Shown here: piece after piece, positions 1-7,019 of the stretch | How the letters are laid out: every line of letters starts with the position of its first letter | How positions within the stretch are numbered: the first letter of the stretch is position 1 | DNA from: Planctomycetota bacterium | Lineage (GTDB): Bacteria > Planctomycetota > Planctomycetia > Planctomycetales > Planctomycetaceae | DNA: 64,000 bases | Reading direction: 5' to 3' | Assembly (NCBI GenBank): GCA_018242525.1 | Contig: JAFEBS010000056.1 | Span: 65,202-129,201, forward strand | Notes under the pieces: generated by a model | The model's database searches: none | What the model saw: only the letters and a program-made list of their open reading frames with translations | Told to the model about the DNA's origin: nothing | Position numbers and translations under genes: made by a program

Positions 1-1037
1 GAGTCGAAGACTTCCGCCGGAGCGTATTCAATGAACGGAGTGACAGGGGAATACGCCGCCAGATGGACGGATGCCGCGCCCAGGATCTGGGTCGACCAGT
101 TTCCGGGACAGACCAGCGCTCCGCGCGAAACGGATTGATCGACAATCCGTTTCGCTTCCGTCAGTCCGCCGCAGGTTGTCATGTATGGCTGCGCGACCGA
201 AACCCTTCCCCGCTCGATCATCTCCTGGAATTCCCAACGAGTGACTCCGTGTTCTCCCATCGCCAGCGGGATCGACGTCAATTCGGCCAGCCGTGCGTAC
301 GGTTCGGGGGAATCCACGGGAAAAGGAGTCTCCAGGAAGAAAATGTCCAACTCTTCCAGTTCACGACAGATGCGTGCCACGGTGGGGACATCATTGAACA
401 GGTAGCCGACATCCACCATCAGCGTGGCGTCAGGACCGATCGCCTGTCGAACTCGGCGAGCCATCTCCACCACGTGGCGGGGCGAAGACATCATCGGTTC
501 TACTTTGAAGGCCCGGTATCCCAGTTCCTGAAGTCGCACGGCGCGCTCGGTCTGTTGAGCGATCATCGCCTCGTCCCCCCAGGTGTCCGAGACCAGGGTG
601 CAGTAGGGTACGACACTGGATGTGCGGGATTCCGAATGAGTTTGAAATGGCCCCCGCTGCACACCTCCCAGCAGTTGCCAGACGGGTTGCCCGAGCGACT
701 GGCCGTAGATGTCCCAGAGGGCGACGTCGAGTGCCCCCAGAATGATGATTTGCCATCCCCGGCGGTTGGTATGGATCAGCGAATCCCACATGTGCTGCCA
801 CAATCGTTCCGGATGACTGATCGTCTGACCGATCAACAATCGTCCGAAATGGGTGTCAGGTGCCCCGACAGTCGCCTGCACCACCCCCGGCGGAACGCGA
901 AACACTTCCGACAAACCGACAAGTCCGTCGTCGGTATGTACCCGCAGGCAGGCCAGCGGTTCGACTCCACCCTGATCGGGATCGATCGTGGGACCGTCGC
1001 CGATCACGAATGTTTCCAGCCGGGTGATTTTCAACAT
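1..1037 (-). CDS. Enolase-superfamily (mandelate racemase/muconate lactonizing type) enzyme, 3' end beyond window
   Basis: Reading the minus strand from the ATG at 1037 gives MLKITRLETFVIGDG and then an open frame to the left edge, so the C-terminus is missing. The N-terminal part has the capping-domain pattern of mandelate racemase/muconate lactonizing enzymes (LACLRVHTDDGLVGLSEV). The barrel part shows FKVEPMMSS, the metal-ligand strand MVDVGYLF, the second ligand strand FLETPFPVDSPEP and then GEHGVTRWEF. These enzymes abstract a proton alpha to a carboxylate using Mg2+. The substrate cannot be read from sequence; a sugar-acid dehydratase is the usual guess for such planctomycete paralogues. 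About 345 residues are visible, nearly full length for the family. No lysine/histidine base assignment was attempted. Confidence 0.85.
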   Translation of the reverse strand, partial: MLKITRLETFVIGDGPTIDPDQGGVEPLACLRVHTDDGLVGLSEVFRVPPGVVQATVGAPDTHFGRLLIGQTISHPERLWQHMWDSLIHTNRRGWQIIILGALDVALWDIYGQSLGQPVWQLLGGVQRGPFQTHSESRTSSVVPYCTLVSDTWGDEAMIAQQTERAVRLQELGYRAFKVEPMMSSPRHVVEMARRVRQAIGPDATLMVDVGYLFNDVPTVARICRELEELDIFFLETPFPVDSPEPYARLAELTSIPLAMGEHGVTRWEFQEMIERGRVSVAQPYMTTCGGLTEAKRIVDQSVSRGALVCPGNWSTQILGAASVHLAAYSPVTPFIEYAPAEVFD

Positions 1038-1259
1038 TCACATCTCCAGAGTATTTGTCTTTGTCCGTCGTCTTGCGGATTCGTCCGGTGGGATCGCCCG
1101 ACCTGTTGAGCCATGGCTCTACACATGCTGCAAAGCCGCCACAATCATCCAGCCAAGGTTAACTTTTCGTCAACTACGTGTCCTGCCAATCATGGTGCTT
1201 GCTCCCTAATACCGACGAGATAGGTACAGGGAGTCTACTTGGGGCCTGCGTTCGGACCT

Positions 1260-1594
1260 GGCAAGGCAAACGCTGCAGACGTGGCATACATCGACGGCTT
1301 TCTGCGGACAATACGCTGTATGTGGTTTACACCGAGCCGGGGGTCGCCATTAATACCGGCGGCGGGGCCACGAGCATCAATTCGTTCCTCGGCTACCATA
1401 ACTATGCCAGATTCAAGTCCGGGGGCGTGACACGGTCGTTCGCCTACGCCGTGATGATCGGGCCCGACGGCAATACGATGCTCAGCTACAGTGGATCGAC
1501 CCCCAAGGCCACCAGCATCCATGGCCTGATCGCCCCGACCGCCATGAACGCGGTCACTCAGGTCTGGCAGGAACTTGGCTTCGACTGGCGCTGA
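1260..1594 (+). pseudogene. Relic of the C-terminal part of a planctomycete extracellular protein
   Basis: Two plus-strand frames hold protein-like sequence that joins only if a frameshift near 1300 is allowed: NAADVAYIDGFLRT in one frame, then NTLYVVYTEPGVAINTGG and SINSFLGYHNYARF in the next, ending at a stop at 1594. The combination of a TLYVVYTEPGV strand followed by a FLGYHN motif resembles the late part of large secreted planctomycete proteins of unknown function. No upstream start, signal peptide or ribosome binding site is present, so I read it as a degraded tail. The assignment rests on memory of the motif pattern and is only moderately secure. Confidence 0.45.
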
Positions 1595-1634
1595 CTCACG
1601 TCCGTCAGAACCACCCGCAGGTAACCGGGAGTCA

Positions 1635-2474
1635 TCAATTGTCACTGAGTGTCGCCAAGTCACCTTCTGCACGGGACGACAGTGCTTTCAGCAGGTGATC
1701 GTCAATGCCATACACGATATTCTTGACGGACCCGTCTGCAAAAAGGAACTGCGCTGACTGCGGGTGATGGCTCCAGAAATGCTTGTTGTGAAAGCTGTCA
1801 GGGCGGCCAGCCATCAACCCGGCAAACGTGCTCAGGACATTGTCGGTCTCGCCGTTGCCGTTGATTCCGTACGCACAAATCGGCCAGCCATGATCCAGGC
1901 TCGTCGGGATTCCGCGTTCGCCGACGATCATCGTCGTCGATGTTCCATCCGTGAAATCGCGGAACGAAGTGCGACTGCCGCTGAACAGCGCACCATCGAA
2001 ATCAACGGGCGTTGTACCGCTGACACCTAGATAATCCGTCGGCAAATGGACTCCCGTCGCCGTTTCGGTCCGTCGACCGGAATTCGGGTCACTGGGGCAA
2101 TAGTACACCATCACCGACGCTGCACCGGGATCGGCGGACACCGGCAACGTTCCCTTCCAGTTGAAACAGGATCCCGCGCAGAAGTCGATCTGCCGGTAAA
2201 TCGCCGTCTGATCGAGCTGTGGCAGGATCATCGACTGAAATGCGAAGTTTGTTTCGGGGACGTTCCCGATCGGAAAACTGCCGTGCGTCTCGTGGTAATT
2301 GTGCAGGGCCAATCCGATTTGCTTCAAATTATTGCGGCACTGCACGCGGCGGGCGGATTCGCGGACTTGCTGAACTGCGGGTAGCAGCAATGCCACCAGG
2401 ATGGCAATGATGGCGATCACGACCAGCAACTCGATCAGTGTGAATCCACGGCGACGATTTCGAACATGTTGCAT
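1635..2474 (-). CDS. DUF1559 (SBP_bac_10) domain protein with pilin-like N-terminus
   Basis: This 279-residue protein starts MQHVRNRRRGFTLIELLVV, the prepilin-type cleavage/methylation motif (G^FTLIE) followed by a hydrophobic helix of about 20 residues and VRESARRVQCRNNLKQIGLALHNYHE, the standard entry into the DUF1559 domain. Further family signs are the strand MILPQLDQTAIYRQIDF, a YYCPSDPNS cysteine segment, the motif DGTSTTMIVGERG and a C-terminal stretch ending in a short LSSRAEGD-like tail. DUF1559 proteins are secreted, membrane-anchored pseudopilins found in very large numbers in planctomycetes, with no settled function. Its upstream neighbour on the same strand is the small secreted protein ending at 2588; a hairpin separates them, so it may have its own promoter. 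Confidence 0.9.
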   Translation of the reverse strand: MQHVRNRRRGFTLIELLVVIAIIAILVALLLPAVQQVRESARRVQCRNNLKQIGLALHNYHETHGSFPIGNVPETNFAFQSMILPQLDQTAIYRQIDFCAGSCFNWKGTLPVSADPGAASVMVYYCPSDPNSGRRTETATGVHLPTDYLGVSGTTPVDFDGALFSGSRTSFRDFTDGTSTTMIVGERGIPTSLDHGWPICAYGINGNGETDNVLSTFAGLMAGRPDSFHNKHFWSHHPQSAQFLFADGSVKNIVYGIDDHLLKALSSRAEGDLATLSDN

Positions 2475-2529
2475 GTTGTAAACTCCGTGAAACTCAACTC
2501 GATGGAATCCGGGGAACCGACGTCACGGT

Positions 2530-2561
2530 GGACGGGGGTGGCGCACGCCGCCACCCCCGTA
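2530..2561. terminator. Strong GC hairpin between two minus-strand genes
   Basis: The segment ACGGGGGTGGCG, a five-base loop and CGCCACCCCCGT form a perfect 12-bp stem just after the stop codon of the secreted protein (2588) and before the DUF1559 start (2474). No T-run follows on either strand, so classic intrinsic termination is uncertain. It may instead protect the mRNA 3' end. Confidence 0.4.
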
Positions 2562-2587
2562 TCGTCATGTGGTGGCATCGTCGAGGA

Positions 2588-3130
2588 CTACCGTCCGCTC
2601 TCCGTTTCGGAAATGGCTGCTCCGAACGTTCCCGTCAAATCGACGGTCACGCCATCGGGATCGACCACAGTCAGCGTGTCGCCAGTGGCGACAGCCGGAA
2701 CGACCGCCCCGGATTTTGTAAACAGACGCAGGCTGGCGCGGCCGTTCGTAACGACTCCGGTCCCCACGCTGGTACCGTTCAATTGAAAGTCGACAACGCT
2801 GCCGTTGGCCAGCGTCAGACGCTTGACGGTGATCGTCAGTGAGGAGTTGGTCGTCGTTGTGTTGGCGACAGTGTCCGTGACGGTCGTCACGTTGCTTTCG
2901 ACATACCCCACTGCCGTCGTTTGAGCGCCGGCTCCGGTCAGTTTCGCATTGGTCTCTGTTTCCGTCACAGTCCTGGTCGAGACCGTTGTGGATCGATGAT
3001 ACTCACTGTGTCCCGGAGCCGAAGCTTGTGCAACGCCCCCCGTCACCAATGCCATCGCCATCGCGGCCAAACCACTTCGAATTGCAAGTTGTGTCACAGT
3101 ACTTCTCCAGATACGTCGGTCTCCATCCAT
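2588..3130 (-). CDS. Small secreted Thr/Val-rich protein of unknown function
   Basis: The 180-residue product has a charged N-terminus, then a hydrophobic stretch AIRSGLAAMAMALVTGGVAQ ending in ASA, a plausible signal peptide cleaved after about residue 37. The mature part is rich in Thr, Val, Ser and Asn (TTTTNSSLTITV) and looks like short beta strands, e.g. LANGSVVDFQLNGTSVGTG and GDTLTVVDPDGVTVDLTG. There are no cysteines or catalytic motifs. It probably acts outside the cytoplasm, perhaps as a structural or surface protein. I recognise no family. Internal methionines at about residues 23 and 25 are alternative starts; the first ATG keeps a full n-region. Confidence 0.6.
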   Translation of the reverse strand: MDGDRRIWRSTVTQLAIRSGLAAMAMALVTGGVAQASAPGHSEYHRSTTVSTRTVTETETNAKLTGAGAQTTAVGYVESNVTTVTDTVANTTTTNSSLTITVKRLTLANGSVVDFQLNGTSVGTGVVTNGRASLRLFTKSGAVVPAVATGDTLTVVDPDGVTVDLTGTFGAAISETESGR

Positions 3131-3375
3131 TCATCGCATGGATCGCCCTTGGCGGCAGCAGCAGAGAACACCTCGCTGCCTGCGATGGAATCCCAAATGC
3201 CAGCGAAGTGGGAGTAGTGCGTCCGTGCTGGCCAGGTCACGTCCGATTACGCTCTCTTCGTGGATCAGCGTCACCTGAGTCACGCTGACGGGGACAAGTA
3301 TCTGCGCTGACGGCTGCAGAACAATCCGCAATTGAACAGTCTAAGTGGGAACTCACCGAATCGTTCCCGCAGACG

Positions 3376-4401
3376 TCAGAATTCGGCGACGATCTCGCTG
3401 CCGGCTCGAGTTCCCAGGGCGTGCCAGACTTCGGCAGAGACCAACTGGTTTACCACTCGAACGGAACCATCCATGAGGACACAGTGAACGATACCGGAAT
3501 GGTAGCTGCGCGCTGTGGAGGCCGCATACGTTCGTTGCGTCGTGCTGGTCCCTTCGTAACGCGACGTGTAATCAATGTCGTACGTGCGACCATCCAGTGC
3601 CCGGAACGAAACCACCTTGTTGGGGGGAAACGTGGTCGTGAACCCGCTTTCATGGACCGGGCCATCACACCATTCCGTGTGTCCTTCATTGTCGTCGGAG
3701 TCGGGGCCCAGCTTTAACTCCGCACCGGCGGCATACGCGGCCAGGACCGCTGGATCCGTCGGTGGCGCCGGACCGGGGTCACTGGTGTTTCGAAAGTACG
3801 GCTGGTACGTCTTGACTTCCGCTCCGCACAGTGTATTGGACAGGCCGTCCGTGATGCTTTCCGTGCCAATCCGACTGTTCGGGTGGAACACTCCGTCGCC
3901 ACCCTGGTTTGACACGGGGTCAAAAATGAACCACGTACCGAAATTAAATGCGTAATTCAACGGGAAGATGTAACCTTCGCCCGGTCCAGCATAATGGATG
4001 GTGTCGCTCCTGGGATCTGTCGGACACGCAAACACAGGAAACCGCATCTGGGGGACGCCAGTCGCCTGGTTGACGGGGTCGTCCCAGTCGAGTTCCAGGT
4101 GCGCCAACTGGTAGACGCTCGACTGATCCAGGAACGGAAGCAGCCTTCCGTGAACAGACCACGACCCGCGTACGGGCAGGGCGTCATTCACCGAAAAGCA
4201 AAAACTCGGCGGAAAATACTGGTGAACATTCTGGTAATTGTGCAGGGCCAGTCCCAGTTGCTTGAGCCGGTTCTTGCATTGTGTCCGGCGGGCGGATTCG
4301 CGGACCTGCAGCACGGCAGGCAGCAACAATGCCAACAGAATGCTGATGACCCCAATGACGACCAGCAGTTCAATCAGCGAAAAGCCACGGCGGCGTGTCA
4401 T
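3376..4401 (-). CDS. DUF1559 protein translationally coupled to a sensor kinase
   Basis: I start this 341-residue protein at the ATG at 4401 because the product then begins MTRRRGFSLIELLVVIGVIS, the prepilin-like signal with its basic n-region. A longer frame upstream overlaps the kinase gene and has no family features. The domain follows with VRESARRTQCKNRLKQLGLALHNYQN, a CPTDPRSD segment and the C-terminal signature LMDGSVRVVNQ...LGTRAGSEIVAEF. The start codon overlaps the stop of the upstream histidine kinase as ATGA (4398-4401), so the two are almost certainly co-translated. That links a surface pseudopilin-like protein to this two-component system, either as target or as sensor partner. 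Confidence 0.88.
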   Translation of the reverse strand: MTRRRGFSLIELLVVIGVISILLALLLPAVLQVRESARRTQCKNRLKQLGLALHNYQNVHQYFPPSFCFSVNDALPVRGSWSVHGRLLPFLDQSSVYQLAHLELDWDDPVNQATGVPQMRFPVFACPTDPRSDTIHYAGPGEGYIFPLNYAFNFGTWFIFDPVSNQGGDGVFHPNSRIGTESITDGLSNTLCGAEVKTYQPYFRNTSDPGPAPPTDPAVLAAYAAGAELKLGPDSDDNEGHTEWCDGPVHESGFTTTFPPNKVVSFRALDGRTYDIDYTSRYEGTSTTQRTYAASTARSYHSGIVHCVLMDGSVRVVNQLVSAEVWHALGTRAGSEIVAEF

Positions 4402-5843
4402 GGCAGCTGAGACTCCAGAACCGGGATGGATGACGGCCGTGGAGCTTGCGGTTGATGATCGCTGGTCGCGGGAAGACCGACGACGAACACACTGCCACAT
4501 CCCACTTCGCTCGTCACGGTCAATCGACCTGCATGGGCGTGGACGATCGACTGACAGATTGCCAATCCCAGCCCGGTCCCGCCCGTGCTGCTGTTTCGGG
4601 ATGTATCCACGCGGTAGAACCGTTTGAACACGTGTGGCAGGTGGCGTGGATCAATGCCGACACCGGAATCCTCGATTGCAATCACGACACGGCCGTCACT
4701 GCGCTGGTCACGGATATGAATGTTCCCGCCAGCCGGAGTGAATTTAATGGCATTTTCCAGCAGATTGAAGAACAACTGGCTGAGCGACACGTCATCGCCG
4801 ATGACAACTGAATCCGTCAAGTCGGCAATCTGAATGACGATCTGCTTCTCTGTTGCCATCGGAGTCATGAAATCGATGACATCGCGCAGCACCGCTGACA
4901 GCAGAACCTCCTCACGGTTCAGCGGTTGCACGCCGCCATCATGGCGACTGAGTGTTAAGAGTTTGTCGACCAGGCCGGACAGTCGGGCAATCTCGCCGAT
5001 TGTCACCTGCAGCACCTGCCGCAACGATTCGGTACTCGGACTCCCGCGGAGTGCCACCTCCATTTCAGTACGGATGACGGCCAGCGGAGTTCTCAACTCG
5101 TGGGCGGCATCCGCCGTAAAGCGGCGCATCTCGGCAACCGCCGTTTCCATATGACCGAACGTGGCATTCAGCGTGGCTGCCAGACGTCCCAGTTCGTCGT
5201 TGCGGTTTTCCGTGAAGATCCGATCACTCAGATTGTCGCAGGAAATCCGTTCTGCGGTGGCGACGATCCGTTCCACCGGTGCCATGGCATGCCGCGCGAT
5301 CGCAAATCCACCGACAAACGCCACCAGCAATGCCAGCAGACTTCCCACCAGCAGCATTTGTACAAACGACCATAATTCCCGCTCGGAGCGCGCCAGCGGA
5401 GTCATCACATAGATTACCAGCGGTTCCGAGGGGCCGTGAACAGCCCGGCAGAGCATGCGGTGGCGCCCTGCATGCGCCAGCGTGATTTCCTCCATGCGTC
5501 GAAACGCGAACTCGTCGGACGACTTCGGCTTGGGCAGCGGATGCGCCCGCAGCCACGGGGACCCGAACAGGACCGTCCCGTCAAATCGACTGATCTGAAA
5601 GCTGTATCCACCATGTTCCGCATAGTGTCGGGTGAACCGCGTCTCGAATTCCTTCGGTGACTTCGCGAACTCGATTTCTTCTGCCAGTTCGTTTACCTCT
5701 TCGTTCAAGTCCGCCTCAAGTTGAGCACGAAGATGAGACCGGGCCATCAGGACCAGGGCAACGTCAAACACGGCCAGAATTGCCGTCAGAGCCAGGACAT
5801 ACCACAGCGTCAATCGCCAGCGGATACTCCAGTGATTCAGCAC
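4398..5843 (-). CDS. Membrane sensor histidine kinase, OmpR-partner type
   Basis: The protein has 481 residues. A first membrane helix (about 12-33) and a second (about 158-183) enclose a periplasmic domain of about 125 residues. A HAMP linker follows (about 184-240), then the dimerisation/phosphoacceptor helix with DAAHELRTPLAV, in which His248 is the predicted phosphorylation site. The ATPase domain shows the N box LFFNLLENAIKFTP, the G1 motif IAIEDSGVGIDP, an F box at HVFKRFYRVD and the G2 motif STGGTGLGLAI. The architecture matches heavy-metal/copper-type kinases (CusS-like) but no metal ligands stand out in the sensor domain, so the signal is unknown. It overlaps the response regulator gene by 7 bases and the DUF1559 gene by 4, forming a three-gene operon. 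Confidence 0.93.
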   Translation of the reverse strand: MLNHWSIRWRLTLWYVLALTAILAVFDVALVLMARSHLRAQLEADLNEEVNELAEEIEFAKSPKEFETRFTRHYAEHGGYSFQISRFDGTVLFGSPWLRAHPLPKPKSSDEFAFRRMEEITLAHAGRHRMLCRAVHGPSEPLVIYVMTPLARSERELWSFVQMLLVGSLLALLVAFVGGFAIARHAMAPVERIVATAERISCDNLSDRIFTENRNDELGRLAATLNATFGHMETAVAEMRRFTADAAHELRTPLAVIRTEMEVALRGSPSTESLRQVLQVTIGEIARLSGLVDKLLTLSRHDGGVQPLNREEVLLSAVLRDVIDFMTPMATEKQIVIQIADLTDSVVIGDDVSLSQLFFNLLENAIKFTPAGGNIHIRDQRSDGRVVIAIEDSGVGIDPRHLPHVFKRFYRVDTSRNSSTGGTGLGLAICQSIVHAHAGRLTVTSEVGCGSVFVVGLPATSDHQPQAPRPSSIPVLESQLP

Positions 5844-6541
5844 AGCCGGCTCCCCAGCACATATCCCTCTCCGCGGACCGTCGAGATCAGGGTCGGGCAG
5901 TCAGGCCGTTCGATTTTTTTCCGGAGTTGGTTGATCTGAACTTCGATCACGTTGGTCCACGTGGCCGTGGGAGCCCGCCAGACGTTTTCGGCCAGTGTCT
6001 GTCGCGACACGATTTGGTTCGGGTTGCGCGCAAGAAACTCCAGGAGTTCGTACTGCCTCGTAGAGAGCGAAATCTCGCGACCTGAACGTGTGACGCGGCG
6101 CGACAGGACATCGATCACCAGGTCCTGGATCTTCAAGACCGTCTGTGTCGAGCCGACCGCCCGGCGTAACAGTGCCTTCAAACGAGCCAGAAGTTCTCCA
6201 AGCGCGAACGGCTTGACGAGATAGTCATCGGCCCCCGAATCCAGTCCTTGAATGCGATCTTCAATCGAATCTCGGGCCGTCAGGATCAACACGGGTTTGG
6301 TGAATCCTTCGGATCGAAGCCGCCGCAGAGTCTGGATTCCGTCACCATCGGGAAGCAGCAGATCAAGGATTACGACGTCGTATGATCCCGTGGAAGCACT
6401 GTGGTACCCTTCAGCACCAGTGGAAGCTCCATGGGCGACGAATCCCTCGGCTGACAAACCACGCATCAGGCTCTGTCGCAAGACCGGCTGGTCTTCAACA
6501 ACAAGCACTTGAACCTGTTCTTTTAATTCAACCACTGACAT
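5837..6541 (-). CDS. OmpR/PhoB-family response regulator
   Basis: The receiver domain carries VLVVEDQ acidic residues, the phospho-accepting Asp60 in VILDLLLPDGDG, the conserved Thr in LILTARD and Lys110 in DDYLVKPF. A winged-helix DNA-binding domain follows (about 130-230), with STRQYELLEFLARNP and the recognition-helix region TWTNVIEVQINQLRKKIE plus the wing ISTVRGEGYVL. I choose the ATG at 6541; an in-frame GTG nine bases further upstream is also possible. The 3' end overlaps the kinase start, as is usual for a cognate pair. It likely controls its own operon and envelope genes, but no binding repeat was identified upstream. Confidence 0.94.
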   Translation of the reverse strand: MSVVELKEQVQVLVVEDQPVLRQSLMRGLSAEGFVAHGASTGAEGYHSASTGSYDVVILDLLLPDGDGIQTLRRLRSEGFTKPVLILTARDSIEDRIQGLDSGADDYLVKPFALGELLARLKALLRRAVGSTQTVLKIQDLVIDVLSRRVTRSGREISLSTRQYELLEFLARNPNQIVSRQTLAENVWRAPTATWTNVIEVQINQLRKKIERPDCPTLISTVRGEGYVLGSRLC

Positions 6542-7019
6542 AATTGCCACTTCTGTTCATGGTCCGCCACGTGCCACGGCATGAATTCTAACGGCGATTC
6601 GTACAGGCATGAATCGCCGACGCTTCCAAGATAAGCAAGAACTAACGGACCGGCTTACAGAGTCTTCACGTCAAGATTCTCAATCGGATGAATTCTTGAT
6701 TATCTCCCGTCCGCCACAAGTCAATGCTCTCGACAGACTTTAGCGGAATGATCAGATTTGTTCGGCCCCGTCCACTGGAAGGTTGAATCGACTCGCGATC
6801 ATTGCGAGCGCACCGTCACAGATCCTTCTGCTGAGTTCCAGGGTCAGCAATCACACATTGTCCGCCGAGACGGCTGACAAGCTGCAGTCCTACCTGTCGG
6901 AAAACGATCTGGCCGCCGTGCTGGTGCGAGTCAATCAGTACGATCCAATCGGCGAGTGACATCGATTGCGGGAGAAGTTCGCCCACGGCCGCGCGTTGGG
7001 GCTTTTGACGGAAAGCGCA
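6542..7019. other. Intergenic stretch with a possible gene fragment
   Basis: About 480 bases lie between the response regulator start and the end of the esterase gene. Most of it shows no gene, though the promoter of the two-component operon should sit near 6550-6650. On the plus strand, a frame open from 6744 to the stop at 6957-6959 gives protein-like sequence near its end (ETADKLQSYLSENDLAAV, VRVNQYDPIGE) but has no ATG or ribosome binding site. It may be the tail of a decayed gene. Confidence 0.4.

Noticed and set aside
63..1109. Plus-strand open frame of 348 codons at the left edge
   Set aside because: The minus-strand frame from 1037 encodes an enolase-superfamily protein with metal-ligand strands; the plus product is not protein-like.
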